DNA of 64,000 bases from Bradyrhizobium sp. Ash2021 (GTDB lineage Bacteria > Pseudomonadota > Alphaproteobacteria > Rhizobiales > Xanthobacteraceae): assembly GCF_031202265.1 (NCBI RefSeq), contig NZ_CP100604.1:3020501-3084500 (forward strand). The letters are read 5' to 3'. A program made the position numbers and the translations under genes. Position 1 is the stretch's first letter. Each line of letters begins with the position of its first letter. This document shows positions 16,064 to 25,322 of the stretch, in pieces. The notes below the pieces were generated by a model. That model was given only the letters and a program-made list of their open reading frames with translations, did not search any database and was not told the DNA's origin.

Positions 16064-17143
16064 TTACTTGCCGGGAATCTTGTCGTCGATGCCCTTGACG
16101 TAGAAGTTCATGCCGAGCACCTGACCGTCGTCGAGATGGGTGCCGCCCTTGCACTCGACTTCCTTGCCGTCCTGGCCCACGACCGGACATTTGAACGGGA
16201 GCAGCTTGCCGTCGATGATGGCTGCTTCGGTATCCATCGCCAGCTTCTTCACGTCGTCGGGCATGTTGGTGTAGGGCGCCATGACGACCATTTTCGATTT
16301 CAACCCGCCCCAGGTGTCTTCCGAGGTCCACTTGCCGTCGAGTTCGGCCTTGACCCGGTCGATGTAGTAGGGCGCCCAGTTGTCCATGATCGAGGTCAGC
16401 TGCGTCTTCGGTCCGAACTTGATCATTTCGGAATCCTGGCCGAACGCCAGCTTGCCGCGCTCGGAGGCGATCTGCATCGCCGCCGGACTGTCGGTGTGCT
16501 GCATGATCACGTCGGCGCCCTGGTCGAGCAGCGCCTTGGCGGCGTCGGCTTCCTTGCCGGGATCGAACCAGGTGTTCGCCCAGATGATCTTGACCTTGAT
16601 GTTGGGATTGACGGTCTGGGCGCCAAGGATGGTGGCGTTGATGCCCATGACGACTTCCGGGATCGGGAACGAGCCGATGTAGCCCAGCACGCCGGCTTTC
16701 GACATCTTGCCGGCGATAACGCCCTGAATGTAGCGGCCCTCGTAGAACCGGCCGTTATAGATCGACATGTTCTTGTCGCGCTTGAAGCCGGTGGCGTGCT
16801 CGAAATGCACGTTGGGATATTTCTTGGCCACCTTCAGCGTCGGATCCATGTAGCCGAACGAGGTGGTGAAGATCAGTTTGTTGCCGGCGCGCACCAGCTG
16901 TTCGATGGAGCGCTCGGCATCGGGACCCTCGCTGACGTTTTCGAGATAGGTGGTCTCGATCTTGTCGCCGAATTCCTTGACCAGTGCCTGGCGCGCAAGG
17001 TCATGCTGGTAGGTCCAGCCGAAATCGCCGACCGGACCAAGATAGATGAAGCCGACTTTGAGCTTTTCGGCGGCGGAAGCGCCGAACATGCTTGCTCCGG
17101 CGGTGAGCATCACTGCGGTCGCCGCAATGAGAATTTTTCTCAT
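16064..17143 (-). CDS. BMP-family ABC transporter substrate-binding protein (nucleoside/purine type), first system
   Basis: A 359-aa periplasmic binding protein with an N-terminal signal peptide (MRKILIAAT... ending ASAAE). Mature features match the BMP/PnrA family: KVGFIYLGPVGDFGWTYQHD, ENVSEGPDAERSIEQL, TTSFGYMDP and FEHATGF. BMP proteins of this type bind nucleosides or purine-derived ureides. The start at 17143 has GGAGA at good distance. It is the last gene of a minus-strand importer operon (ATPase, permease, permease, binding protein), with an 80-bp gap before it. Confidence 0.92.
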   Translation of the reverse strand: MRKILIAATAVMLTAGASMFGASAAEKLKVGFIYLGPVGDFGWTYQHDLARQALVKEFGDKIETTYLENVSEGPDAERSIEQLVRAGNKLIFTTSFGYMDPTLKVAKKYPNVHFEHATGFKRDKNMSIYNGRFYEGRYIQGVIAGKMSKAGVLGYIGSFPIPEVVMGINATILGAQTVNPNIKVKIIWANTWFDPGKEADAAKALLDQGADVIMQHTDSPAAMQIASERGKLAFGQDSEMIKFGPKTQLTSIMDNWAPYYIDRVKAELDGKWTSEDTWGGLKSKMVVMAPYTNMPDDVKKLAMDTEAAIIDGKLLPFKCPVVGQDGKEVECKGGTHLDDGQVLGMNFYVKGIDDKIPGK

Positions 17144-17221
17144 GGATATCTCCGGTTTACTTAAGGGGTTGAATGTCACTCCCGATGCGCCCGCGCCCCA
17201 TCGCGCGCGCTCCGGTATGTT

Positions 17222-18139
17222 TTATCGATCGGGCACGAACACCGTCCCCAGCGCCGCGGGCGCCGTCGAGCCGCCGGTCCGCGCGCGCGAAATCAGGACG
17301 AGAACGATCACGGTCGCGAGATACGGCAAGGACGACATGAATTGCGAGGGTATGCCGACGCCCCAGCCCTGGGCATGCAGTTGCAGGATCGTGACGGCGC
17401 CGAACAGATAGGCGCCGACCACGAGGCGGCCCGGCCGCCATGACGCAAACACCACGAGCGCCAGCGCGATCCAGCCGCGCCCGGCGGTCATGCCCGGAAT
17501 GAAGAACGGCGTATAGGCCAGCGGTAGATAGGCGCCGGCGAGGCCTGCGCAGGCGCCGCCGAACATCACCGCGAACATTCTTATTTTGAGTACCGGATAT
17601 CCCAGCGCATGCGCCGAAACATGATTGTCGCCGACCGCCCGCAACACCAGTCCGGCGCGGGTCCGATACAGAAACAGCCAGACGGAGACGACCAGCGCCA
17701 GCGAGAGATAGACGAAGGCGTCCTCGCCGAACAGGATGCGCCCGACCAGCGGGATATCGGTCAGGACGGGAAGGTGAAGATGCGGCGCGGGGCTAATCCG
17801 CTCGCCGACGAAGCCGGCGCCGATCAGGCCAGACAGCCCGATGCCGAGGATGGTGAGCGCAAGACCGGTCGCGACCTGATTGACGGCAAGGCCCAGCGTC
17901 ATCATGGCAAAGACCAGCGACAGCAAGGTGCCCGCGACAATGCCGCAGAGCGCGCCGATGATGATCGAACCGGTGAGCCAGGCGCCGCCGAAGCCGCAGG
18001 CAGCGCCGACGATCATCATACCCTCGACGCCGAGGTTGAGGACGCCGGCGCGCTCGGTCACGAGTTCGCCGGTGGCCGCCAGCAACAGCGGCGTGGAAGC
18101 CGCCAGCACCGCCAGGATGATGGCCTCAATGAGCTCCAT
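17222..18139 (-). CDS. BMP-type ABC importer permease 2, first system
   Basis: A 305-aa multi-spanning permease of the BPD_transp_2 family (NupQ/YufQ-like). It begins MELIEAIILAVLAASTPLLLAATGE, contains ERAGVLNLGVEGMM and the EAA-like cytoplasmic region RTRAGLVLRAVGDN, and ends in hydrophobic spans. The ATG at 18139 overlaps the stop of permease 1 (ATGA). The open frame extends further upstream to 18874, but that part is antiphase to permease 1 and is not coding. Confidence 0.92.
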   Translation of the reverse strand: MELIEAIILAVLAASTPLLLAATGELVTERAGVLNLGVEGMMIVGAACGFGGAWLTGSIIIGALCGIVAGTLLSLVFAMMTLGLAVNQVATGLALTILGIGLSGLIGAGFVGERISPAPHLHLPVLTDIPLVGRILFGEDAFVYLSLALVVSVWLFLYRTRAGLVLRAVGDNHVSAHALGYPVLKIRMFAVMFGGACAGLAGAYLPLAYTPFFIPGMTAGRGWIALALVVFASWRPGRLVVGAYLFGAVTILQLHAQGWGVGIPSQFMSSLPYLATVIVLVLISRARTGGSTAPAALGTVFVPDR

Positions 18140-19218
18140 CAGGCCACCTGTCGCGACGCGAAAATGAGCCGGAAGCGGTAGAGAATGAGGGAATCGCAGG
18201 CGAGCACGTAGAACAGCAGGATGCCCTGGAAGACCTTGGTGACGTCCAACGGGATTTTCATTGCGATCTGGGCCTGCTCGCCGCCGATGAAGGTAAGTGC
18301 GAGGAAGAGTCCTGCAATTAATATTCCAACCGGGTTCAGCCGCCCGAGGAAGGCGACGATGATCGCGGTGAAGCCGTAACCTGGCGAGATGCCCGGCTGC
18401 AGATGCCCGACGGGACCGGCGACCTCGATGATCCCGGCCATCCCGGCCAGCGCGCCCGAGATCGCGAAGGTCAGGAGGACCAACTGGTTGGAGTTGAAAC
18501 CGCCGAAGCGCGCCGCGCGCGGTGCGGCGCCGACGACACGGATTTCGAAGCCTTTGATGGTCTTGCCGAGCAGCACCGCTCCGGCGGCGACCACGACAAG
18601 CGCGATGATGGCGCCGAGATGCAGCCGGCCGCCCTCGATCAGCACGGGAACGGTCGCGACCGGATCGAATTCGGCCGTGGTCGGGAAGTTGAAGCCGGCC
18701 GGATCGCGCCATGGGCCGCGGACGAGATAATCCAGAAAGAGATCGGCGACATAGACCAGCATCAGGCTGGTGAGGATTTCGCTGGCGCCGAATTTGACCT
18801 TGCACAGCGCCGGGATCAGGGCATAGAGCGCGCCGGCCGCAGCCCCCAGCAGCAGCATCGCCGGCAGCACCCAAGGGCCGGCGCCGGTGCCCTGCGTCTT
18901 CACCGCAAGCCAGCTTCCGGCCACCGCACCGATCAGGAACTGGCCTTCGGCGCCGATGTTCCAGGCATTGGCGAGGTAGCAGAGCGATAGACCAATGGCG
19001 ATCATCACCAGCGGCGTCGCCTTCACCGCGATCTCCTGCAGCGAATAGCTGTCGGTCAGGGGATCGATGAAGTAGACGCCAAGCGCCGAAATCGGATTCT
19101 TGCCGAGGATCGCAAACAGGATGCTCATGGTCACGAGCGTCAGGCCGATGGCGATCAGCGGCGAGACCAGCGCGATCGTGTTGGAGCGCTCGGCGCGTTT
19201 CTCAAGCACCAACTGCAT
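18139..19218 (-). CDS. BMP-type ABC importer permease 1, first system
   Basis: A 359-aa permease (NupP/YufP-like) with about nine predicted membrane spans. Landmarks are NAWNIGAEGQFLIGA, KVKFGASEILTSLM, the coupling region VVGAAPRAARFGG and GYGFTAIIVAFLGRLNPVG. The ATG at 19218 is preceded by AGGAGG and lies 17 bp inside the end of the ATPase gene; a start 11 codons upstream is less likely. It forms a heterodimeric channel with permease 2. Confidence 0.92.
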   Translation of the reverse strand: MQLVLEKRAERSNTIALVSPLIAIGLTLVTMSILFAILGKNPISALGVYFIDPLTDSYSLQEIAVKATPLVMIAIGLSLCYLANAWNIGAEGQFLIGAVAGSWLAVKTQGTGAGPWVLPAMLLLGAAAGALYALIPALCKVKFGASEILTSLMLVYVADLFLDYLVRGPWRDPAGFNFPTTAEFDPVATVPVLIEGGRLHLGAIIALVVVAAGAVLLGKTIKGFEIRVVGAAPRAARFGGFNSNQLVLLTFAISGALAGMAGIIEVAGPVGHLQPGISPGYGFTAIIVAFLGRLNPVGILIAGLFLALTFIGGEQAQIAMKIPLDVTKVFQGILLFYVLACDSLILYRFRLIFASRQVA

Positions 19219-20773
19219 GCGCGGCCTCCTTCGGCTCGAGGCTGCTTCCACCCATCAGGAGACCGAGTTTCTCGCGGCTGGCGTCGGCCGTCTTGAGCGG
19301 CTCCGACAGATGGCCGTGGAACATCACGGCGATCCGGTCGGTGATCTCGGCAAGCTCGTCGAGATCCTGGCTCGTCACCAGGACGGCGGCGCCGGCGGCG
19401 GCGAGGTCGAGCAGCGCCTGCCGGATCACGGCGGCGGCGCCGGCGTCGACGCCCCAGGTTGGCTGGCTGACGACGAGCACGGCCGGATTGCGGAGGATTT
19501 CGCGGCCCACGATGAATTTCTGCAAATTGCCGCCGGACAGGCTCGCGGCTTCCGGGTCGCGCTTGGCCTTGCGGACATCAAAAGCCTCGGTCGCGCGATC
19601 GACCGTCCTCAGGGTCGCGGCCGTGTTGACGAAGCCGTGCTGTACCATGCCGCTGGCGGCGTGGCCGGTCAGCAGCGCATTTTCCGAGAGCTTCATCCGC
19701 GGCGCGGTGCCGTGGCCGAGCCGCTCTTCCGGCACGAAGGCGGCGCCGAGCTTGCGGCGCCTGGTGATCGAGAGATGCCCCGCGGCGATACCCTCGATCA
19801 CCACCGTACCCGGGTCCTTCGCCAGCCGCTCGCCGGAAAGGGCGGCGAAAAGCTCGTCCTGGCCGTTGCCGGCGACGCCGGCGATGCCCAGGATTTCGCC
19901 ACCCTTGAGCTCGAACGAGATGTGTTCGAGCCTTACACCATGCGGATCGTCGGGCTCCAGGCCGAGGTCGTTGACGACAAGGCGCGGCACGATGGTTTTC
20001 CGGCTCGCCGGCGCCTTCACTTGCTTGATGTCGGCTCCGACCATCATGCGCGCCAGTGAGGCCGCGGTCTCCGCCCTGGGATTGCAGGTCGAGACCTTCT
20101 TGCCGCCGCGCAGGATGGTGGCGGTGTCGCACAGCCGCTTCACTTCCTCGAGTTTGTGGCTGATGTAGAGGATCGCGCGGCCCTCGGCCTTGAGGCGGTC
20201 GAGCACGACGAAGAGCTGATCGGCCTCCTGCGGGGTCAGCACCGCGGTCGGCTCATCGAGGATCAGGAACTTCGGATTCTGCATCAGCGCGCGCACGATT
20301 TCGATGCGCTGCCGCTCGCCGACCGAGAGCTGCCAGACCTCGCGCCTGGGATCGAGCGGAAGCCCGTAAACATTGGATACTTGCTCGAGCCGGGCCGACA
20401 TGTCCTTGAAGGATTCCTTGCCGTCGAGCCCAAGGGCCACGTTTTCGGCGACGGTGAGATTGTCGAACAGCGAAAAATGCTGGAACACCATGCCGATGCC
20501 GCGTGCGCGGGCTTCCGACGGTCCGGACAGAACCATCTTCTCGCCCTGCCAGCGCATCTCGCCGTCGCTCGGCTGGATCAGTCCATAGACGGTTTTGACC
20601 AGCGTCGATTTTCCGGCGCCGTTCTCGCCGAGCAAGGCGTGGATCTGCTGCGGCCAGATGTCGATGTCGATGTTTTCATTGGCGAGGAAATCGCCATAAC
20701 GCTTGGTCAGGCCGATCGTCTGGAGCAGCGGCGTGGCACCAGTGTGCAGCGCGGCAGGCGTCGAATCTAACAT
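19202..20773 (-). CDS. BMP-type ABC importer ATPase with two nucleotide-binding domains, first system
   Basis: A 523-aa double ATPase of the nucleoside/sugar importer class. The first domain has Walker [10 protein letters not shown], signature LSVGERQR and Walker [10 protein letters not shown]. The second has a degenerate Walker A (GVAGNGQDE), signature LSGGNLQKF and a degraded Walker B (VLVVSQPT), typical of this class where only one site is fully active. It is the first gene of the operon. Upstream (20774-21334) is a divergent intergenic region facing the Tsx-like porin, fitting a joint outer/inner-membrane uptake route. No sigma-54 site was seen there. Confidence 0.93.
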   Translation of the reverse strand: MLDSTPAALHTGATPLLQTIGLTKRYGDFLANENIDIDIWPQQIHALLGENGAGKSTLVKTVYGLIQPSDGEMRWQGEKMVLSGPSEARARGIGMVFQHFSLFDNLTVAENVALGLDGKESFKDMSARLEQVSNVYGLPLDPRREVWQLSVGERQRIEIVRALMQNPKFLILDEPTAVLTPQEADQLFVVLDRLKAEGRAILYISHKLEEVKRLCDTATILRGGKKVSTCNPRAETAASLARMMVGADIKQVKAPASRKTIVPRLVVNDLGLEPDDPHGVRLEHISFELKGGEILGIAGVAGNGQDELFAALSGERLAKDPGTVVIEGIAAGHLSITRRRKLGAAFVPEERLGHGTAPRMKLSENALLTGHAASGMVQHGFVNTAATLRTVDRATEAFDVRKAKRDPEAASLSGGNLQKFIVGREILRNPAVLVVSQPTWGVDAGAAAVIRQALLDLAAAGAAVLVTSQDLDELAEITDRIAVMFHGHLSEPLKTADASREKLGLLMGGSSLEPKEAAHAVGA

Positions 20774-21334
20774 CCGGTGTCACGCGTATCAGGAGTGAAT
20801 GCCTCAATACTGTGCTAGTTTGGACGCCTGCGTAAGTAGGGAAAAAGCGCCAGCCCTTGCCCAACTCTTTGGCAGGCGCACCCAGCGTGATTCTGGGCAG
20901 GCTTCCTGACCGTTAGCTGCCTTTCCGCATTTGCACGCTGCAGCATCCACGAAAGCGCCGAACAACCTGTTGCAAAATTGTGACGGTGGAAACAAATCGG
21001 AGTCGCGAAGGCGCGGCTGACGCGAAGTTGAGCAGGATTGTTCGTCCTGTGTACGATCGCGGCTTTTGCGCCGATCATGCTGCTTGCCCTGCGCTCAATG
21101 GTCGCGGAAAGCCAACAAAAATAGGCATAAGTGGAATCTTCGAGCTCCACTCAGGGTTGTTTCACCGCTCGTCCGATCCGACCAATGTTCGCAAAAACCG
21201 CTGCAGCGCAGCGCGTTCTTGATGAAACTTACGCCATGCCATGGAGAAAGTTGAGGCTTCTAACTTCATGCGAACCGAGCAAGGGTCGCCGCCAAGGGCC
21301 TCGATCATCGATCGTCAACTTGGGGGTATTTAGG
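20774..21334. other. Divergent intergenic region between importer ATPase and Tsx-like porin
   Basis: 561 bp without a convincing gene. Short open frames here lack ribosome sites and family resemblance. It must hold the promoters of both divergent units and probably the long 5' leader of the porin gene. I could not identify a sigma-54 site, operator dyad or riboswitch with confidence. Confidence 0.6.
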
Positions 21335-22441
21335 ATGTCTCGTCTACGTAGAACATTGGCAGCTGCGGCGCTGTCGCTTTCCAGTCTCATTCCGGCGGGG
21401 TTTGCCAGCGCCGCTGACTTGCCGGTCAAGGCCAAGGCGAAGCCGGTCGCCGACCTCCCGTTCTTCCTGGTGATCGACGACCGGGTGTCTTTCTCCTGGA
21501 TGCCCAAGGGTACCGATCCGGGAATGTTCACCGTTAATCCGAATGGCTCGATCAACGGTACGACCGCCAAGCAGGTCTATTCGTTTACCCATTTCGACCT
21601 TTGGGCCTACGGCACCAACTTCTTCACCATCTCGATGTTCAAGTCGGGTCATAATGATCCCGCCTCGCCGTGCACGAATGCGGGAACCATCTTCGGGGTT
21701 CCCGCCGATTGCGCAGGCGCAACCGAAATCTATGGCCTGTTCCGCTCGACCTTCGGCTGGAACGAGATCTTCAACACCAAAGCCTTCACCATGGGGCCGC
21801 TGCATAACGTCTCGTTCGAAGTCGGTATGGACGCCAACACCGAAAACAACTTCCTGGCTCCGGCCAAGCGCGACGTCGTCGCCGGTCTGCAGTTCGCCTT
21901 CGACCTGCCCTACAAGGGCTACTTCAACGTGGCGCCCTTGGTTTACTGGGAATTCGCCAACCACAACGCATTTGACCAGTGCGGCCTGTTTGGTCCCGGC
22001 GTCCCCGGCGTAACCTGCCTCGCGGACGGCAACACCAAGTACAACGCGACATGGGCGGTCGAGACGAACTACTACATGGATCTGGGCTTCCTGCCCGAGA
22101 ACATGCAGTTCTGGTCGATCAGCGGCCGCGCTGCCTGGTACGGACCGAAGGGCGATCAGGACCAGCCGCTCACCGGGCTTGGTGTCGGCCGCTTCAGCAC
22201 GGCGACCAAGACCGAGTTCAACAGCGAACCGATCCGTCTGACCTTCGACGCCTCAAAGGCCTTTATCGGCCCGAAGTACTCTCACTTCGTTGATCTCTGG
22301 GTTGCCTATCGCTACTGGCAGAACAAGTTCGGTCTCGATCACAACGCGTCCCCCGGCGTCTGCACGATTGCGGCAACCGGTCAAAGCACCAACTCCTGCA
22401 CCGAATCGACCGTCTATGGCGGCGTGACGGTGAAGTTCTAA
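21335..22441 (+). CDS. Tsx-like outer-membrane channel protein
   Basis: A 368-aa protein. It has a signal peptide (MSRLRRTLAAAAL... ending SAADLPVK) followed by amphipathic beta-strand-rich sequence and a C-terminal Phe (GVTVKF), the outer-membrane beta-barrel signature. The segment with SFTHFDLWAYGTNFF and later IYGLFRSTFGWNE resembles the nucleoside-specific channel Tsx. Mature cysteines occur in two loops. It is divergent from the purine/nucleoside BMP importer, so it likely admits the same solutes. The ATG at 21335 starts the signal peptide; the frame runs upstream but the extra 68 residues are not credible. A strong terminator follows. Confidence 0.78.
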   Translation: MSRLRRTLAAAALSLSSLIPAGFASAADLPVKAKAKPVADLPFFLVIDDRVSFSWMPKGTDPGMFTVNPNGSINGTTAKQVYSFTHFDLWAYGTNFFTISMFKSGHNDPASPCTNAGTIFGVPADCAGATEIYGLFRSTFGWNEIFNTKAFTMGPLHNVSFEVGMDANTENNFLAPAKRDVVAGLQFAFDLPYKGYFNVAPLVYWEFANHNAFDQCGLFGPGVPGVTCLADGNTKYNATWAVETNYYMDLGFLPENMQFWSISGRAAWYGPKGDQDQPLTGLGVGRFSTATKTEFNSEPIRLTFDASKAFIGPKYSHFVDLWVAYRYWQNKFGLDHNASPGVCTIAATGQSTNSCTESTVYGGVTVKF

Positions 22442-22470
22442 CCGCCTGATCCTTCTCCAGGTGAAAAGCG

Positions 22471-22503
22471 ATGGCGCCGCGATGTTCCCGCGGCGCCATT
22501 TTT
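22471..22503 (+). terminator. Rho-independent terminator after Tsx-like gene
   Basis: A perfect 10-bp stem (ATGGCGCCGC at 22471-22480 with its complement at 22490-22499), 9-nt loop, followed by TTTTTC. It lies 30 bp after the stop codon. Confidence 0.88.
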
Positions 22504-22529
22504 CTTTGGGTGATTTGCGGCGTAGAGCG

Positions 22530-23030
22530 CTACTTGTTCCAGACGCCGGCGTGCGGTGCCGCCGCTTCGTCCTCGAGCAGGGGGCCGACCACTTCCGTCG
22601 GCCGTTGCCCGCTCTTGAAGACGTCCCGGCATGGCAGATCGAGGGTCGGATTTTCCGGGTGATTGCCGGTCAGGTCCCGCAGCCGGTGTTCGCTCAACCC
22701 GTACACCAGCCGTCCGATGCCGGCCCAGTAGATCGCGCCCGCACACATCGCGCAGGGCTCGGCGGACGAGTACAGCGTCGCTCCCTTGAGCACGTCCGGA
22801 CTGAGCGTCGTGCAGGCCTGCGTCGCCAGCAGGCGTTCGGCATGCGCGGTGCCGTCATGGGCGGGCATATAGCCGTTCTCGGTCTCGATCAGCACGTTGC
22901 GGTTCTGGTCGACGAGAATGGCGCCGAAGGGATGGTTGCCGTGGCTGATGGCGCGGCGGGCGACGTCGAACGACCGCCGCAGGAAGAGTTCGTCGAGCTT
23001 CGTTTGGTCCAAATCTGAAGTGCTGCTCAT
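22530..23030 (-). CDS. Nucleobase/nucleoside deaminase (CDA fold; guanine-deaminase- or tadA-like)
   Basis: A 166-aa zinc deaminase of the cytidine-deaminase fold. The zinc and proton-shuttle residues are plain: HAE in GTAHAERLL and PCAMC in SSAEPCAMCAGAIYWA. The AIYWA extension and the N-terminal HPFGAILVD are shared with bacterial guanine deaminase GuaD. It lies 57 bp after the ATPase of the second BMP importer on the same strand, pointing to deamination of an imported base or pterin-like ring rather than tRNA editing. The ATG at 23030 is chosen for its GGGAG site. Confidence 0.85.
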   Translation of the reverse strand: MSSTSDLDQTKLDELFLRRSFDVARRAISHGNHPFGAILVDQNRNVLIETENGYMPAHDGTAHAERLLATQACTTLSPDVLKGATLYSSAEPCAMCAGAIYWAGIGRLVYGLSEHRLRDLTGNHPENPTLDLPCRDVFKSGQRPTEVVGPLLEDEAAAPHAGVWNK

Positions 23031-23087
23031 CGCCGCTCCCACCGCTCCGTCCATCATGCAGATGGCGGATGCGGCAGGCAAGCAAAC

Positions 23088-24620
23088 TCAATGTCCGGCC
23101 ATGTGCCGTCCAATGTCCGTGAGATCGGCTTCGCTGGCGCGCGCTTCATAGACGAATTCGCCGTGGAACATCACCACAAGCCGGTCCGAGAGCTCGAGCA
23201 ATTCATCGAGGTCTTCGCTGACCAAAAGCACCGCCGCCCCCCGGTTGCGCGCGGCCATGATCTCAGCATGGATCTGCGCCACCGCGGCGAAATCCAGTCC
23301 GAAGCAGGGATTGGCGGCGATCAGCACCTCGACCTCGCCGCCGAGTTCGCGCGCCAGCACCGCGCGCTGCACGTTGCCGCCCGACAGCGCCGAGATCGGC
23401 GTATCCGGCGTGCGGGTCTTGATCTTGTAGAGCCCGATCTTGCGTTCGGCGTCCTCGCGAAAGGCCGCGCGGTTGAGCCACCAGCCGCCGCTGGCAAACG
23501 GCGCGCGGTCGAACTCACGGAACGCGATGTTGTCGGCGACGCTCATGCCGCCGACGCAGGCGTTCTTCAGCGGTTCCTCGGGCAGCAGCGACATCTTGTG
23601 ACGGCGCATCTCCTCCCGGCTGGCGTGATAGACGTCGCCGATCACGCGGATCTCGCCGCTCTCGGCCTCGCGCTGGCCGGCTAGCACCTCGACGAGCTGC
23701 CGCTGGCCATTGCCGGACACGCCGGCGATGCCGACTATTTCGCCGCCGCGAACCGCGAGCGACACGTTATGAACCGCCACCGCGCCGGCGTCGTCGAGCG
23801 CGTTCAGTTTGTCGAGTTCGAGTCGCGCCGCACCGACTTGTCCGACGCGGGCCGGTTGAACCGTCAGTTCTTCGGCGCCGATCATCATGCGGGCCATGCT
23901 GTCAGGCGTGAGATCGGCAACTTTGCCATTGCCCGCCAGCTTGCCACGGCGAAGGATCGTGACCTCGTCGGCGAACGCCATCACCTCGCGGAATTTGTGC
24001 GTGATCATCAGGATGGTCAGGCCGCCATGGACGACCATGTCGCGCAACATGCCCAGCACTTCGTCGGCTTCGCCCGGCGTCAGCACCGAGGTCGGCTCAT
24101 CCAGAATCAGAAAGCGCCGCTTGAGGTAAAGCTGCTTGAGGATTTCGCATTTCTGGCGCTCGCCGGCGGAAATATCCGACACTTTGGCGTTCAGCGGCAC
24201 CTTGAATGGCATGCGGGCGAGAAACGCCTCGAGTTCCTTCTTTTCCTTCGACCAATTGACGACCGCTGGCACGTCGTCGCGCGCCAGCACCAGGTTCTCG
24301 GCCACCGTCATCGCCGGCACCAGCGTGAAGTGCTGGTAGACCATGCCAAGCCCCAGCGCGTGGGCGTCCTTGGGGTTGGCGATCGTCTGTTCGCGGCCGC
24401 CGACCAGGACGTCGCCTTCGGTCGGGTGGTAATAGCCCATGATGCATTTCACCAGCGTGCTTTTTCCCGCGCCGTTCTCGCCGAGCAGCGCGTGGAACGA
24501 GCCGGGCCGCACCTTCAATTCGACATTGTCGAGCGCGGTGAAATCGCCGAACCGCATGGTCATGGCGACGGCGTCGACGCCCAGCGGCCCCTCCGGTAGC
24601 GGCGTTTCGCCGATGATCAT
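23088..24620 (-). CDS. BMP-type ABC importer ATPase with two nucleotide-binding domains, second system
   Basis: A 510-aa double ATPase. Domain 1 has GENGAGKST, an [12 protein letters not shown] signature and FLILDEPTS. Domain 2 has the usual degenerate P-loop (GVSGNGQRQ), LSGGNVQRA signature and EVLIAANP in place of a normal Walker B. The ATG at 24620 overlaps the stop of the cysteine-hydrolase gene (ATGA). The reading frame continues upstream inside that gene and is not used. It belongs to an operon of binding protein, two permeases, hydrolase, ATPase and deaminase. Confidence 0.93.
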   Translation of the reverse strand: MIIGETPLPEGPLGVDAVAMTMRFGDFTALDNVELKVRPGSFHALLGENGAGKSTLVKCIMGYYHPTEGDVLVGGREQTIANPKDAHALGLGMVYQHFTLVPAMTVAENLVLARDDVPAVVNWSKEKKELEAFLARMPFKVPLNAKVSDISAGERQKCEILKQLYLKRRFLILDEPTSVLTPGEADEVLGMLRDMVVHGGLTILMITHKFREVMAFADEVTILRRGKLAGNGKVADLTPDSMARMMIGAEELTVQPARVGQVGAARLELDKLNALDDAGAVAVHNVSLAVRGGEIVGIAGVSGNGQRQLVEVLAGQREAESGEIRVIGDVYHASREEMRRHKMSLLPEEPLKNACVGGMSVADNIAFREFDRAPFASGGWWLNRAAFREDAERKIGLYKIKTRTPDTPISALSGGNVQRAVLARELGGEVEVLIAANPCFGLDFAAVAQIHAEIMAARNRGAAVLLVSEDLDELLELSDRLVVMFHGEFVYEARASEADLTDIGRHMAGH

Positions 24621-25300
24621 GACAGGGCTCCGATCAGAGCCGTGGAAGTCGCGACCGCGCCGAACACGCCGCCCTGCATCTTGATCATCTTCAGCGCATG
24701 CTCGTGGTTGCTCTTGTCGGTGGCCGCGCAGCAATCCTCGATCAGCACGCATTCAAAGCCGCGGTCGTTGGCTTCCCGCATCGTGGTGTGGACGCAGACG
24801 TCGGTGGTGATGCCGGTCAGCACGATGTTCTCGATGCCGCGCAGCCGCAGCATCAGTTCGAGGTCGGTGGCGCAGAACGAGCCCTTGCCGGGCTTGTCGA
24901 TGATCGGCTCGCCGGGCAGCGGCGCCAGGTCCGGGATGATCTCCCAGCCGGCTTCGCCGCGCACCAGCACCCGGCCGCAGGGGCCGGGATCGCCGATCCC
25001 GGCGCCGATCTGCCGCGAGCGCCATTGCTTGTTGGCGGGCAGGTCGGTGAGGTCAGGGCGGTGGCCTTCGCGGGTATGGATGATGTGAAAACCCTGCGCG
25101 CGCATCACCGCGAGCAGTTTCTTGATCGGCTCGATCGGGGCGCGGGTCAGCGAGAGATCGTAGCCCATCTTGTCGACATAGCCGCCGACACCGCAGAAGT
25201 CGGTCTGCATGTCAATGATGATCAGCGCGGTGTTTGCCGGACGCAGGTCGCCATTATAGGGCCAGGCATAGGGTTCGGATTTCAGATAGCGCTCGGGCAT
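24617..25300 (-). CDS. Isochorismatase-like cysteine hydrolase, biuret-hydrolase (BiuH)-like
   Basis: A 227-aa cytosolic amide hydrolase. The catalytic triad is readable as D30 (LIIIDMQ), K136 (IIDKPGKG) and C169 (TTDVCVHTT). As I recall, rhizobial biuret amidohydrolase has Asp36, Lys142 and Cys175; a constant offset of six makes biuret (to allophanate and ammonia) a good candidate, though ureidoacrylate- or N-carbamoyl-type substrates are possible. The gene is embedded between permease and ATPase genes of a BMP importer and overlaps the ATPase start by ATGA, so its substrate is probably what that importer brings in. Confidence 0.85.
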   Translation of the reverse strand: MPERYLKSEPYAWPYNGDLRPANTALIIIDMQTDFCGVGGYVDKMGYDLSLTRAPIEPIKKLLAVMRAQGFHIIHTREGHRPDLTDLPANKQWRSRQIGAGIGDPGPCGRVLVRGEAGWEIIPDLAPLPGEPIIDKPGKGSFCATDLELMLRLRGIENIVLTGITTDVCVHTTMREANDRGFECVLIEDCCAATDKSNHEHALKMIKMQGGVFGAVATSTALIGALS

Positions 25301-25322
25301 GGCTGGTTCTCGCTCATCGGTC

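Noticed and set aside
17222..18874. A 550-codon open frame extending permease 2 upstream
   Set aside because: The part upstream of 18139 is antiphase to permease 1, a BPD_transp_2 protein, and reads as Arg/Gly/Ala-rich low-complexity sequence. The permease proper starts at 18139.
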